From Bacillus sp. MUM 116 (GTDB taxonomy: Bacteria; Bacillota; Bacilli; Bacillales; Cytobacillaceae), in contig NZ_MLYR01000077.1 of NCBI RefSeq assembly GCF_001866655.1, positions 1-35,206 of the forward strand: 35,206 bases of DNA. Reading direction: 5' to 3'. The notes under the pieces were generated by a model. That model worked only from the letters and a program-made list of their open reading frames with translations, was not told the origin of the DNA and ran no database searches. A program made the position numbers and the translations under genes. Position 1 is the first letter of the stretch. Every line of letters begins with the position of its first letter. This document shows positions 23,855-33,315 of the stretch, piece by piece.

Positions 23855-25345
23855 ATGTCAGATTTGAATAGACAGAAAATTGTGGACAGTGTCCCTCAAA
23901 AGGGCTTTTTTGGACATCCTAAAGGACTTTTTACACTGTTCTTTACTGAGTTTTGGGAGCGCTTCTCGTATTATGGAATGAGAGCAATTCTTGTTTTCTA
24001 TATGTACTACGAAGTTTCCAAAGGCGGATTGGGCATGGATAAAACTCTCGCTCTATCCATTATGTCCATCTATGGATCATTAGTTTACATGTCTGGAATC
24101 ATTGGCGGCTGGCTAGCTGACCGAATTTTCGGTACATCAAAAGCCGTTTTTTACGGTGGTATTTTAATTATGTTCGGGCATATTGTTCTTGCGATACCTG
24201 GAAGTGTATCTATGTTCTTTGTGTCTATGGTATTGATTGTACTTGGTACAGGACTTTTGAAGCCAAATGCTTCAACTGTTGTTGGAGAAATGTATAGCGA
24301 AGAAGACAATCGCCGTGATGCAGGTTTTACGATTTTCTATATGGGGATTAACGCAGGGGCATTTATATCACCGTTAATCGTTGGATCCGTTATGGATTAC
24401 AGCTTCCATCTAGGTTTTGGTATTGCTGCAGTTGGTATGTTCTTAGGATTAGTAGTATTTATGCTTACTAAGAAAAAGAATCTTGGCCTCGCTGGTACAA
24501 TCGTAAAAAATCCATTGACACCTGCTGAAAAGAAAAAAACTTTCACAATTATTGGATTAGGTATTGTTATTATTGCTGTTTTATGTGTTGTATTAATTTC
24601 AATGGGAAAATTAACATTTGAGAGCTTTATCAATCTAGTTACTATACTTGGTATTTTGATTCCAACCATGTATTTCATTGTCATGTACCGCAGCCCTAAA
24701 ACAACAACGGTAGAACGTTCACGAATCATTGCTTATATTCCGTTGTTTATTGCAGCTGTAATGTTCTGGTCAATTCAAGAGCAAGGCTCAACTATCCTTG
24801 CAAGCTATGCAGATACACGCACACAGTTAAACTTTGCAGGAATTCATATCTCTCCAGCATGGTTCCAATCCTTAAACCCATTATTTATTATTATTTTTGC
24901 ACCTATATTTGCTGCGGTTTGGTTAAAATTAGGAAAACGTCAACCGACAATTCCTCAAAAATTCTCGCTATCTTTATTGTTTGCTGGTGTATCATTCCTT
25001 GTCATTCTTCTGCCAGCTTACCTTGGCGGTTCAAATTCATTAGTTAACCCTTTATGGCTTGTTTTAAGTTACTTAATTTGCGTATTTGGTGAACTACTCA
25101 TATCACCTGTTGGATTATCAGCGACAACAAAATTAGCACCTGCTGCCTTCTCGGCACAAACGATGAGTTTATGGTTCTTAGCAAGTGCTGCAGCACAAGC
25201 AATTAATGCGCAAATTGTGAAATTCTATACACCAGAAACTGAAATGACATATTTCGGTGTAATCGGTGGAGCTTCAATCGTACTAGGTATTTTGCTTTTT
25301 GTCCTATCACCAAAGATTCAGAGCTTCATGAAAGGCATTCGTTAA
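23855..25345 (+). CDS. dtpT: POT/PTR family di- and tripeptide transporter
   Basis: A 496-residue proton-coupled oligopeptide transporter of the POT (MFS) family with 14 predicted membrane segments. The proton-coupling ExxER motif is at Glu32-Glu35-Arg36 in FFTEFWERFSYYGMR; the PTR signature FTIFYMGINAGAFISPL is near residues 158-175, preceded by GTGLLKPNASTVVG. It imports di- and tripeptides as nutrients. B. subtilis YclF is a likely relative. GGGAGG precedes the ATG. It is a single-gene unit with its own promoter and terminator. Confidence 0.94.
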   Translation: MSDLNRQKIVDSVPQKGFFGHPKGLFTLFFTEFWERFSYYGMRAILVFYMYYEVSKGGLGMDKTLALSIMSIYGSLVYMSGIIGGWLADRIFGTSKAVFYGGILIMFGHIVLAIPGSVSMFFVSMVLIVLGTGLLKPNASTVVGEMYSEEDNRRDAGFTIFYMGINAGAFISPLIVGSVMDYSFHLGFGIAAVGMFLGLVVFMLTKKKNLGLAGTIVKNPLTPAEKKKTFTIIGLGIVIIAVLCVVLISMGKLTFESFINLVTILGILIPTMYFIVMYRSPKTTTVERSRIIAYIPLFIAAVMFWSIQEQGSTILASYADTRTQLNFAGIHISPAWFQSLNPLFIIIFAPIFAAVWLKLGKRQPTIPQKFSLSLLFAGVSFLVILLPAYLGGSNSLVNPLWLVLSYLICVFGELLISPVGLSATTKLAPAAFSAQTMSLWFLASAAAQAINAQIVKFYTPETEMTYFGVIGGASIVLGILLFVLSPKIQSFMKGIR

Positions 25346-25353
25346 TATTATTG

Positions 25354-25379
25354 AAAAAGGGGCTTAGGCCCCTTTTTTT
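25354..25379 (+). terminator. Terminator after the peptide transporter gene
   Basis: AAAAAGGGGC(C) pairs with GGCCCCTTTTTTT around a tiny loop, 10 bases after the stop. Confidence 0.9.
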
Positions 25380-25419
25380 AATAACAGCTTTTCCCCAGGA
25401 AAACTATCTATTACTATGT

Positions 25420-25482
25420 ATGTATGATTTTTTTAGCCTCCCCCTCTACATCTTGGCATGCTTTTTTGAGCGGCGAACATAA
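25420..25482 (+). pseudogene. Remnant of a second YitT-type gene
   Basis: In the frame starting at the ATG at 25420, codons from 25435 read SLPLYILACFFERR and then reach a stop at 25480. The intact YitT-type gene has SLPLYILAWFFERR at the matching place (about 23128-23170). DNA identity over about 45 bases is high, with mainly third-position differences, so this is a relic of a related coding sequence, not chance. Nothing before or after matches the gene. It sits between the peptide transporter terminator and the swrC-like promoter. Confidence 0.7.
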
Positions 25483-25552
25483 ACTTAACGAAAATCACCT
25501 AGAAAATTATTAAATAAATAGTTTAATTTTCCAATTTATTATGATAATATTC

Positions 25553-25582
25553 TTATGGTTACATAGGGAAAAATAACCATAA
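25553..25582. promoter_or_regulatory. Inverted repeat at the start of the swrC-like transcript
   Basis: TTATGGTTA (25553-25561) and TAACCATAA (25574-25582) are perfect 9-bp arms with a 12-base spacer. They lie between a GATAAT-like -10 (25543-25548) and the ribosome binding site (25583 on), where a TetR- or MarR-type repressor would block transcription. Confidence 0.55.
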
Positions 25583-25599
25583 GGGAGAGAAAATAAAAT

Positions 25600-28500
25600 A
25601 TGTCTTGGTTTACAAAATGGTCTTTTCGGAATAAAGCCGCCGTTTGGATTATGTCATGCCTAATCTTAGTCATGGGAGTGGTAAGTTATTTCACCCTGCC
25701 GATGGAATTTTTACCTTCTGCAGACAACCCGCAAATTTCGATTATTGTGATGGGACAGGGAACTGATTCTAAAACAATGGAGAATCAGGTTACAAATCCG
25801 ATTGAAGAGTCGATTTCAGGTGTAAAAGGGAAAAAGAACATTTTTTCCACAACAGGTGATGGTTATTCGAAAGTAGATATTAATTATGATTCAAAAACGG
25901 ATATGAAAGAAGCAAAACAAGAGGTGCAGGAGGTACTGACAAACGTTCACCTGCCTGAAAATGTTTCAAAACCCACTGTCGTTCAATTAAATACCTCCAT
26001 GATTCCCATTGCAGACGTAGCTGTTACCTTTAAAGAAGGATTAACCCCGGACAATCTAAATTTTGCTGATAAAAAAATTGTTCCAGTTTTTAAAGATATT
26101 AAAGGAGTTGCTTCGATTCAAACTTACGGAATGGCTAGCTCCTATATTTCCGTAAAAGTAAATAACTCATTATTATCCGAGAAAAAAATACCGATTCAAT
26201 CCGTCATGAATGTTCTTCAAGGTCAAAATAGCGCTATTGCGATTGGAGAAAAAACGATTGAAGGTAAAGCAAGTAATATTAAAGTGATTGGTAACATCAA
26301 CCGTTTATCATCATTAGAAAACTTATCCGTTGCTCCTGGTGTTCATCTAAAAGATATTGCATCCATTGAAGTAACAAAACCACAAGATACCATCACCCGA
26401 ATCAACGGGGCAGACGGCCTATTGCTGATTGTAACAAAGGATAGTCATTCGAATGCAGTAACAATAAGTAAAGATTTAAGAGATGCTACCAAAAAATTGA
26501 ATAAAAAATACGACCATTTGGAAACTTCCGTGATTGTTGCGACAGCGGATATGGTGAAAACATCAGTTACATCGATGATGAAGGAAGTTCTGCTAGGTGC
26601 CTTATTTGCAACGATTGTAATTATGCTTTTCCTGAGAAATATCCGGTCAACGTTTATTACAATCGTCTCCATTCCATTGTCATTAGCCTTTACCTTATTC
26701 TTGTTATCCCGTTCCGGTGTTACTTTAAATATTTTAACCTTGGGCGGCGTTGCCGTGGCAGTGGGACGTTTAGTGGATGATAGTATAGTTGTTATTGAAA
26801 ATATCTTCAGGAAAATGCAAAACGAAAAATTCTCCATCCAATTAGTCATGGATGCAGCAAAAGAGGTCTCATCAGCGATTACGGCTTCTACGTTAACGAC
26901 GGTTGCAGTATTTTTGCCAATTGGTTTGGTCAATGGGGGCTTACAGGACTTTTTAATGCCATTCGCTTTAACGATTACGTACTCATTACTCGCTTCATTA
27001 ATTGTCGCTCTAACGGTTGTCCCTTTAATGAGTGCCGGGCTTTTAAAAAATGCGAAGCTTCATGAACATAAACCTTCCAAGAAGTTTATTGGATTGGTCA
27101 CATGGTCACTCAACCATAAATGGATTATCCTTACCCTATCCTTTTTGATATTTGTTGGGTCAATCGGTGTCTATTTCGTTATGCCAAAAGGTGCTGTAGA
27201 CAACTCTTCAGCCGATTTTGTCCAGACGACCCTCAATTATCCTAATGATACACCAATCGGTGAAGTGAAAAATGGAACGTTAAAGCTTGAAAAATTTATT
27301 CTTGCCCAAAAAGAAGTCAAAGATGAATTTACGATGCTCGGAAACAATGAGGATGCCGCAAAATTTGGGGCAATTGACTCGCCGACCAAGGCAAATATTA
27401 ATATCGTTTTAAAGGATAAAGATAATACGGATCAATTAATCAAAAAAATAGAAGCGCAAAAAGATCAATATCCAAAAGCAACCCTTACTGTAGCGGCATC
27501 CTCCTTAATGGGCGGTGGAAATCCGCAAATTACCATTGATGTGGTGGGAGATGAACTTCCGCAGCTTGAGTCCGTTTCAAATTTAATTAAAGACAAAATG
27601 AAAGATATCGATGGAATTGAAAAATTAGCCACCAATGAAGATGCGAAAAAAACGGTTTTTTCACTTGAGGTGAATCCTGAAAAAGGAAATGCCGCTCAAG
27701 TCGCTCAGCAGCTTTCCGTTATGCTCAATCGAACACCGATTGGTTCCATTGATTTAAATGGGCAAAATACGGCAGTATATCTAAATCCCATTCTCGATCC
27801 AAAATCGCCTGAAGATTTAAAAGATATTCCTGTTATGAGTGCATCTGGACTATCTCCTGTTTCGTCTGTGGCAAAATTAGTGAAAGAGGAGAAACCAACA
27901 AACCAATTTCACAAGGACGGCGCTCCATATATTCAAGTTACCGCCACTGTGAATCCAAAGAAACTGTCAGAAGTATCTGCAGATATTTCCAAAATCATTA
28001 ACGGGGATCAAAAAGGCCATAAAGGATTAAAGCTTCCTTCAGGTATCGAAGTCTTTATAGGTGGAGCAAGTGCACAACAGGCAGATGATTTTAGTGATTT
28101 ATTCATAACGATGGGAGTTTCCATTGGAATCGTCTTTCTAATCATGGTGATTACCTTTAAAACGCTTCGTGCTCCGATTTCGATTTTATTCTCCTTGCCG
28201 CTCGCGGCTGTTGGGGCTGTGCTTGCTTTATTGATTAGCAGAATTACTGTAGACATTACCTCAATGCTTGGTGCCTTAATGCTGATTGGAATTGTTGTTA
28301 CCAATGCGATTGTCCTGCTAGACCGCATCAAACAAAATGAACAAAAGATGATCATCCGCGATGCGATTGTCGAAGCAGCTTCCATTAGGATGAGACCAAT
28401 TCTAATGACTGCAGTTGCAACCATTTCTGCAATGCTGCCGCTTTTATTCAAAAAGGAGGAAACTGGAAATCTCGTTTCACAAAGTCTGGCGATTGTTGTC

Positions 28501-28629
28501 ATTGGCGGTCTTGCCGTTGCGACGCTTTTAACGCTTGTGGTGATTCCGGTGATTTACGAATTATTCCACTTTAGAAAAGCGAAAAAACAACGGATCATAA
28601 AAGAACAATCCGGCAATGTTTCGATTTAA
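25600..28629 (+). CDS. swrC: RND superfamily exporter, SwrC-like
   Basis: A 1009-residue proton-driven RND exporter of the HAE1/AcrB type. In Bacillus, SwrC (YerP) exports surfactin and other amphipathic compounds and is needed for self-resistance and swarming. Topology is standard: TM1 (about 11-31), a large outer loop (about 35-325), TM2-6 (about 327-480), TM7 near 507-529, a second outer loop, and TM8-12 from about 835. The proton-relay acids Asp393 and Asp394 are in VAVGRLVDDSIVVIENI. The family opening NKAAVWIMSCLILVMG and the late MLGALMLIGIVVTNAIVLLD block are present. No adaptor or outer-membrane gene is nearby, as expected for a Gram-positive. GGGAGAG lies about ten bases upstream of the ATG. 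The exact substrate is unknown; the symbol is by similarity. Confidence 0.88.
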   Translation: MSWFTKWSFRNKAAVWIMSCLILVMGVVSYFTLPMEFLPSADNPQISIIVMGQGTDSKTMENQVTNPIEESISGVKGKKNIFSTTGDGYSKVDINYDSKTDMKEAKQEVQEVLTNVHLPENVSKPTVVQLNTSMIPIADVAVTFKEGLTPDNLNFADKKIVPVFKDIKGVASIQTYGMASSYISVKVNNSLLSEKKIPIQSVMNVLQGQNSAIAIGEKTIEGKASNIKVIGNINRLSSLENLSVAPGVHLKDIASIEVTKPQDTITRINGADGLLLIVTKDSHSNAVTISKDLRDATKKLNKKYDHLETSVIVATADMVKTSVTSMMKEVLLGALFATIVIMLFLRNIRSTFITIVSIPLSLAFTLFLLSRSGVTLNILTLGGVAVAVGRLVDDSIVVIENIFRKMQNEKFSIQLVMDAAKEVSSAITASTLTTVAVFLPIGLVNGGLQDFLMPFALTITYSLLASLIVALTVVPLMSAGLLKNAKLHEHKPSKKFIGLVTWSLNHKWIILTLSFLIFVGSIGVYFVMPKGAVDNSSADFVQTTLNYPNDTPIGEVKNGTLKLEKFILAQKEVKDEFTMLGNNEDAAKFGAIDSPTKANINIVLKDKDNTDQLIKKIEAQKDQYPKATLTVAASSLMGGGNPQITIDVVGDELPQLESVSNLIKDKMKDIDGIEKLATNEDAKKTVFSLEVNPEKGNAAQVAQQLSVMLNRTPIGSIDLNGQNTAVYLNPILDPKSPEDLKDIPVMSASGLSPVSSVAKLVKEEKPTNQFHKDGAPYIQVTATVNPKKLSEVSADISKIINGDQKGHKGLKLPSGIEVFIGGASAQQADDFSDLFITMGVSIGIVFLIMVITFKTLRAPISILFSLPLAAVGAVLALLISRITVDITSMLGALMLIGIVVTNAIVLLDRIKQNEQKMIIRDAIVEAASIRMRPILMTAVATISAMLPLLFKKEETGNLVSQSLAIVVIGGLAVATLLTLVVIPVIYELFHFRKAKKQRIIKEQSGNVSI

Positions 28630-28664
28630 AATAAGAAAGGCTGGCATCGCCAGCCTTTCTTATT
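28630..28664. terminator. Strong bidirectional terminator
   Basis: AATAAGAAAGGCTGG pairs perfectly with CCAGCCTTTCTTATT, a 15-bp stem with a five-base loop. It ends the swrC-like gene and, from the other side, the polysaccharide operon, whose last stop codon it touches. Confidence 0.93.
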
Positions 28665-31600
28665 TATTTTGGAATTTCAGTTGATCGGAAGGTGTCCCTC
28701 ATAATATCATATGATTTTTTGATTCGCTCATAGTAGGGCGGCTGTTCCCAATCATTCCAAGTATATAATATTGTATCCCCCTTCAGGAGGCGGCCATTCA
28801 CTGTTTCCGGAAAGGTTTGAGCAACCCTGTCATTTTCCTTCATCACAATAGCTATCCTAATCCCTTTTAACTTTACGCTTCCAGTTAATCCATTTTTCCA
28901 AATATCCCCCATCGCTGCTTTTAGGCTTGGGTCCTTGATATTCAGAAGCTGCCAGGGGATTCTTCCTTCCACTACCTTTTGATTTTTATTGATGCTGACA
29001 TCCGTTAAAGAATTAAAATCCTTGCTTAATGGATTGGCATCACCGAACTTTAACACTCCTGTTTCATATCCTTGAAAAGGAATCCTTTCCTTTGTAGATG
29101 GAATCATCTGCCCTTTGTTAAGAGCAAGGCGAATCGGATGGAATACCCCATTATCCTTTTGACGCGCATACGGAACTTGTTTAATCATCTTTAATTGGTT
29201 GGCATACAGATAATAAAAGGTATCATAATAACTATCAACCATCATTTTTGAATATTCCGGTCCGGCTAACTTCATGAGAAAGTCAACACCATAATCTAAA
29301 TTTACTTTTTTCGCCCCTAGCATTAATTTTGTTTGACCTTGATGGTCAATCGTATCAAAAAGTAAATACGTATTTTGACTGTTAAAATCAACCGGTTTAT
29401 TGAATGATAGGATATAGTATAAATATCCACTATCAGAGGTGAAACGTACTTCTTTTACGGGAAGTTTGGCATTATTTGATTTATAAGCACTCTGAACGCC
29501 TGCCATGTCCCAATCTTTTTGCCCGCCGTCAACCGTGATAGCCGTTTCCTGATTTCCCGGTTCAAACGATAATAAGCCAAAGTGCTGTTCGTTTGTTTGC
29601 TGGTTATCCCAATAAGGCCTCCTATCCGGGTCATCAAAATCCATTGTATTCCATGTTCGTTTAAACCACTCATCCTGCCAGGAAAAGACAAGCCCACCAG
29701 CATAACCTTCATCAACAATCGATTGAAATAAGTGCCGATCGATATTTCCTTGCTCCTGTTCTGAATGAAAACCTTGATTCATTCCATAGGGATTTTTATG
29801 AGTTAACCCTCTAGAGGAAGGAACACCGAATTCGGCTACAAGAACGGGCATGTGATGCGCTTTCATGAGATCATGTAAATAGCCGGCATAATTATTCTTT
29901 CTCCCGCTTTTATCCATATAGTTAAGATATTTTTTCTCATAGTTTAGAAAATCAGGATAATACGGATAGATATGGTAGGAGGCAAACAGCCCCGCATGGA
30001 ATTTTTCCGTTTTCTTAATATGATTCGGATTAACCGAAACCATATCCTCATTTTTTAATGGCTCTGCCGGATGCTTTAGCAAATCAGTGGTTACCCAATT
30101 CGTAAAGCTGATGGAGTGTTGCCAGTGATAGGTGTCTACTTCATAATTAGCGGCATATTCCATTAGCCCTGCCAGCCAATTTTCAAACGGCGATGCCCCA
30201 TTCGTTTTAAAATATTTTCCCGTGAATTGGTTTAAATTAGAATGCTTTGAATTGGTGTTTGCCACCATAGCGGGATCCCATTCTGTTCCGACAATTATTC
30301 CCAATACATATTTTGAAATGTCATAGGAATACGTCCCAGATGCATGTCCAGGATGTGCAGCCAGCTTAGCCCGACCATGAATGATATCAATCATATTCTT
30401 TATCTCTGTTTTGGCATCATCCATATTTTCTTTTGCAAAACCATCTTGGGTGCGAATAAGGTTTTCCTCATTAACCCATGTTCCATGAAATAGGAATAAA
30501 GGCGTTTTCGCCATTTGATTATATTCATAAAAAGCCTCATAAAATGCCGGCGGATGGAGTGTATAAATGCGGATGGCATTGGCATTCATTGCACCAATTT
30601 CTTTAAACCAGCGCAAATACTCCTCCTTTGTAATCGCTGTCTCCCCCGGAAAATGGCCCGGCTTTCCAATTCCCATGTTCACACCCTTAATGAGGAAGTT
30701 CATCCATTTTCCATTCCTCTTAATTTGAATATAGGAATCCCCTGTTCTGCTGTTTGTCTTCATTCCATCCGCAACATTTGATTCAACCAATTCTTGCTTC
30801 ATTGGATGATTTAGGCCATTCTTTAATATTTTTTTCAGCATGGGCACATAGGTTTCCCAGTAAAATGAATCTTCCGTCCCAAAATGCTGTTTCCATACAT
30901 CAAAGCCTTTAGTCTGATAGATTCCCGGCACATCCGCTTCATCTGCATAATCGCCGGCAAAATAATAGGAAGTATATTGCACATTCTGATGTGAAATCAC
31001 CGCAGGAAAATGTGTTGGTATGCCATACCCTTGCAATTTTTGCTTTGCCTTATTCGTAACCGGAAGTTGATAGGTGGCCAGAACTTCTTTTTCATTTCTC
31101 GGCTGGATCATATCAAACCAATACTGATACTTGCCGGAAAGATCTTCTTTAAATTTACTTTTTCCTTCCGCTGTTACTTGAAAAAGTAATCCATTATCCG
31201 TTAATTCCTTTTGGTCAAGGACAACAATATAATTATTTTTATTTACAAAAACAAAGCCTTGTCCGGAAAACATCCACTTCTTATTTTTTTCCGCATACTG
31301 TTTTTTCACCCATTGGGGAACTTCAGTGCTGTTTAGATCGGCAAAATACCTGCCAATCCAGCCGGACCAATCCAGATTTAATAAATTTGATATTTTTGCC
31401 CGGGCCGTATCGGATGTAGGACTGGCAAATGTATTAAATTCGGCTATTAACGTTTTTCCTTTTGTCGTGATCAGAGACTTTTCGATTTGATTGACATCAT
31501 GTGAGGTTAATCCCCCATAAATTTTCTCGGATTTTTCCCCATATTGGTTTTGGCGGTTAAAATCCTGCTGATAAACCCCGTACTGATCCGTTAAATAAAA

Positions 31601-31903
31601 AACATCATAGCGGGATAAGTCCTTAGGGAAAGGAATAATTCTATAACGGCTTCCTTTCTCGGGTTCATAGCCCTTATAATCCGTGCTTGCCGAATAAGGT
31701 TTTCCGTTATTCTTTACATATTTTTCATTGTTAAGAATCCAAACCAACCCCTTATGCTCCCGGTAGGACGGGTTGGGTACGGTTTTATCCATGATTAAAA
31801 CATTTAGCTTTTTGGCGGGCTGGATAAACCAAAGCCAATAAGGGCTTGTAATGATTAACAAAAATACAATAACATAGATAAATAAATGGACCTGCTTCTT
31901 CAT
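28664..31903 (-). CDS. Large membrane-anchored glycosidase-like protein with CBM9-like domain
   Basis: A 1079-residue protein anchored by one N-terminal segment (about 7-27), the rest outside the cell. Region 33-330 looks like a Rossmann/GATase-like module (LNVLIMDKTVPNPSYR; DVFYLTD; GKTLIAEFNTF). Region about 395-760 looks like a clan GH-A TIM barrel: FLIKGVNMGIGKPGHFPGE, NANAIRIYTLHPPAFYEAF, candidate acid/base Glu541 in IIVGTEWDP, candidate nucleophile Glu691 in VLVAEFGVPSS, and WQDEW at 742-746. Region about 788-1050 resembles a CBM9-type sugar-binding domain (DGGQKDWDM, YLYYILSF, EGRIPWQLL). Its ATG overlaps the glycosyltransferase stop in an ATGA, so the two are translationally coupled. 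A role in trimming, transferring or releasing the polymer made by that enzyme is inferred. Databases may mislabel it as a glycosyltransferase. Confidence 0.82.
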   Translation of the reverse strand: MKKQVHLFIYVIVFLLIITSPYWLWFIQPAKKLNVLIMDKTVPNPSYREHKGLVWILNNEKYVKNNGKPYSASTDYKGYEPEKGSRYRIIPFPKDLSRYDVFYLTDQYGVYQQDFNRQNQYGEKSEKIYGGLTSHDVNQIEKSLITTKGKTLIAEFNTFASPTSDTARAKISNLLNLDWSGWIGRYFADLNSTEVPQWVKKQYAEKNKKWMFSGQGFVFVNKNNYIVVLDQKELTDNGLLFQVTAEGKSKFKEDLSGKYQYWFDMIQPRNEKEVLATYQLPVTNKAKQKLQGYGIPTHFPAVISHQNVQYTSYYFAGDYADEADVPGIYQTKGFDVWKQHFGTEDSFYWETYVPMLKKILKNGLNHPMKQELVESNVADGMKTNSRTGDSYIQIKRNGKWMNFLIKGVNMGIGKPGHFPGETAITKEEYLRWFKEIGAMNANAIRIYTLHPPAFYEAFYEYNQMAKTPLFLFHGTWVNEENLIRTQDGFAKENMDDAKTEIKNMIDIIHGRAKLAAHPGHASGTYSYDISKYVLGIIVGTEWDPAMVANTNSKHSNLNQFTGKYFKTNGASPFENWLAGLMEYAANYEVDTYHWQHSISFTNWVTTDLLKHPAEPLKNEDMVSVNPNHIKKTEKFHAGLFASYHIYPYYPDFLNYEKKYLNYMDKSGRKNNYAGYLHDLMKAHHMPVLVAEFGVPSSRGLTHKNPYGMNQGFHSEQEQGNIDRHLFQSIVDEGYAGGLVFSWQDEWFKRTWNTMDFDDPDRRPYWDNQQTNEQHFGLLSFEPGNQETAITVDGGQKDWDMAGVQSAYKSNNAKLPVKEVRFTSDSGYLYYILSFNKPVDFNSQNTYLLFDTIDHQGQTKLMLGAKKVNLDYGVDFLMKLAGPEYSKMMVDSYYDTFYYLYANQLKMIKQVPYARQKDNGVFHPIRLALNKGQMIPSTKERIPFQGYETGVLKFGDANPLSKDFNSLTDVSINKNQKVVEGRIPWQLLNIKDPSLKAAMGDIWKNGLTGSVKLKGIRIAIVMKENDRVAQTFPETVNGRLLKGDTILYTWNDWEQPPYYERIKKSYDIMRDTFRSTEIPK

Positions 31904-33312
31904 TCGGAAACACCTTTTCTCTTCATCTCTCCCCAGCTTTGATCACCTATAAGTATTTGCCAAACTCCTTCGCAGCGAAAGAAAACGGTCATCGGGCGGT
32001 ACCAGAGAGTTTCAGTTAATGAATAGAAAAAAAGCTTAATAATATCGAAGACCTTTGGATACTTGGTTAAACTCCATTCCTCCAAGAGGACTGCGGCCAT
32101 CGAAAAGATGGAACCATACAAACAAGAAAGGAGAAATAATAGGATGGCAAATTCAATATAAATTCCACCGAAAAATAAACATAGTATCATGAATATATAG
32201 CCTAACAATTCAATAATCGGGCCAAAAAACTCCACAATCCAAAAATAAGGGATTGAAATCATCCCTATCATTCCGTACTTTGGATTAAAGGTTAGTTTCC
32301 GATGTGTCCAAAGGCTTTCAAAAAGACCACGATGCCAGCGGCGTCTCTGCCTGCGCAAAATCGAAATCGTTTCAGGAACCTCTGTCCAGCATACAGGGTC
32401 AGGAACATAGACAATTTTTTTCTTTAATCCTCTTTCCTTTAACAATCGATGAACCCGGACCACTAATTCCATATCTTCCCCAACGGTATCCGTTTTATAT
32501 CCCCCCGCTTCAATAACCCAGCGCTTAGAAAAAACGCCAAATGCCCCGGATATGATAAGAAGAAGATTATGTCTGCTCAGTCCAATCCGCCCCATCAAAA
32601 ATGCTCGCAAATATTCAATAATTTGCATGACCACTAAAGGTTTATTCGATAAGCTGATTTTTAAAATATGCCCATTTTGGATTTTACATCCGTTGGCAAT
32701 GCGGACACTGCCACCAGAGGCAACCACCTCTTCATTCGAATTGATAATCGGCTTCATTACTTTTAAAAATGCATCCGGCTCAAGGACCGAGTCTCCATCG
32801 ATCGAGCAAAAGTAGGGATAATGGGAAAAATTCAGGCCGACGTTCAGTGCATCAGCTTTCCCCCCATTGACTTTATCAATTAGAAAAAGGTTAGGAAGGA
32901 TGGCTGATTGGTAGATTTTTCGGATTGGCTTCGTTTGTACCTGTTTTCGGACTACTCTCTTTATTTCCTTCATCTCATAATGCTGAATCATTTTTTGCAG
33001 TGTCGTATCTGTTGAGCCATCATTTACGACAATGACTTCAAAGGTTGGATAAGTTACACTTAACAGGGAACGAACGCTATGGATAATCCCAGCCTCCTCA
33101 TTAAATGCAGGAACAATAATGGATACCGGTTTCGAATAAAATTCATCCATATAATCCTCATACGCTTTATCCCTGTCAAGCTGATATTCTTTTTGCAGCT
33201 GTAACATCGAGATGATTAGTATAATCGAATAAAACCCGATTACAATTATCATGTATCCAGCAATAAACCACCCAAAACTTATTACAATATCTTCCCACTG
33301 AATAGTTGGCAA
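31900..33312 (-). CDS. Processive family 2 glycosyltransferase (polysaccharide synthase type)
   Basis: A 470-residue membrane GT2 enzyme of the hyaluronan/PNAG/chitin/cellulose synthase type. One N-terminal segment (about 14-36) is followed by the catalytic domain: Asp98 in VIVVNDGSTD, the KVNGGKADALN loop (about 147-157), DxD at Asp172-Asp174 in SIDGDS, catalytic Glu279-Asp280 in TVGEDMEL and the processivity motif Q322xxRW326 in RRQRRRWHRG. C-terminal segments at about 352-376 and 378-410 and a re-entrant-like end would form the export channel. No PilZ domain is present. It probably uses a UDP-sugar to build and export a beta-linked chain; which sugar is unknown. The start is TTG, with AAGGAG eight bases before it inside the end of the upstream gene, so translation is coupled. 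It overlaps the next gene by four bases. Confidence 0.9.
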   Translation of the reverse strand: MPTIQWEDIVISFGWFIAGYMIIVIGFYSIILIISMLQLQKEYQLDRDKAYEDYMDEFYSKPVSIIVPAFNEEAGIIHSVRSLLSVTYPTFEVIVVNDGSTDTTLQKMIQHYEMKEIKRVVRKQVQTKPIRKIYQSAILPNLFLIDKVNGGKADALNVGLNFSHYPYFCSIDGDSVLEPDAFLKVMKPIINSNEEVVASGGSVRIANGCKIQNGHILKISLSNKPLVVMQIIEYLRAFLMGRIGLSRHNLLLIISGAFGVFSKRWVIEAGGYKTDTVGEDMELVVRVHRLLKERGLKKKIVYVPDPVCWTEVPETISILRRQRRRWHRGLFESLWTHRKLTFNPKYGMIGMISIPYFWIVEFFGPIIELLGYIFMILCLFFGGIYIEFAILLFLLSCLYGSIFSMAAVLLEEWSLTKYPKVFDIIKLFFYSLTETLWYRPMTVFFRCEGVWQILIGDQSWGEMKRKGVSE

Positions 33313-33315
33313 TCT

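Noticed and set aside
26445..26933. Long open frame antisense to the swrC-like gene
   Set aside because: Low-complexity translation rich in Thr, Ile and Val, as expected from the complement of membrane-segment codons; no start signal.
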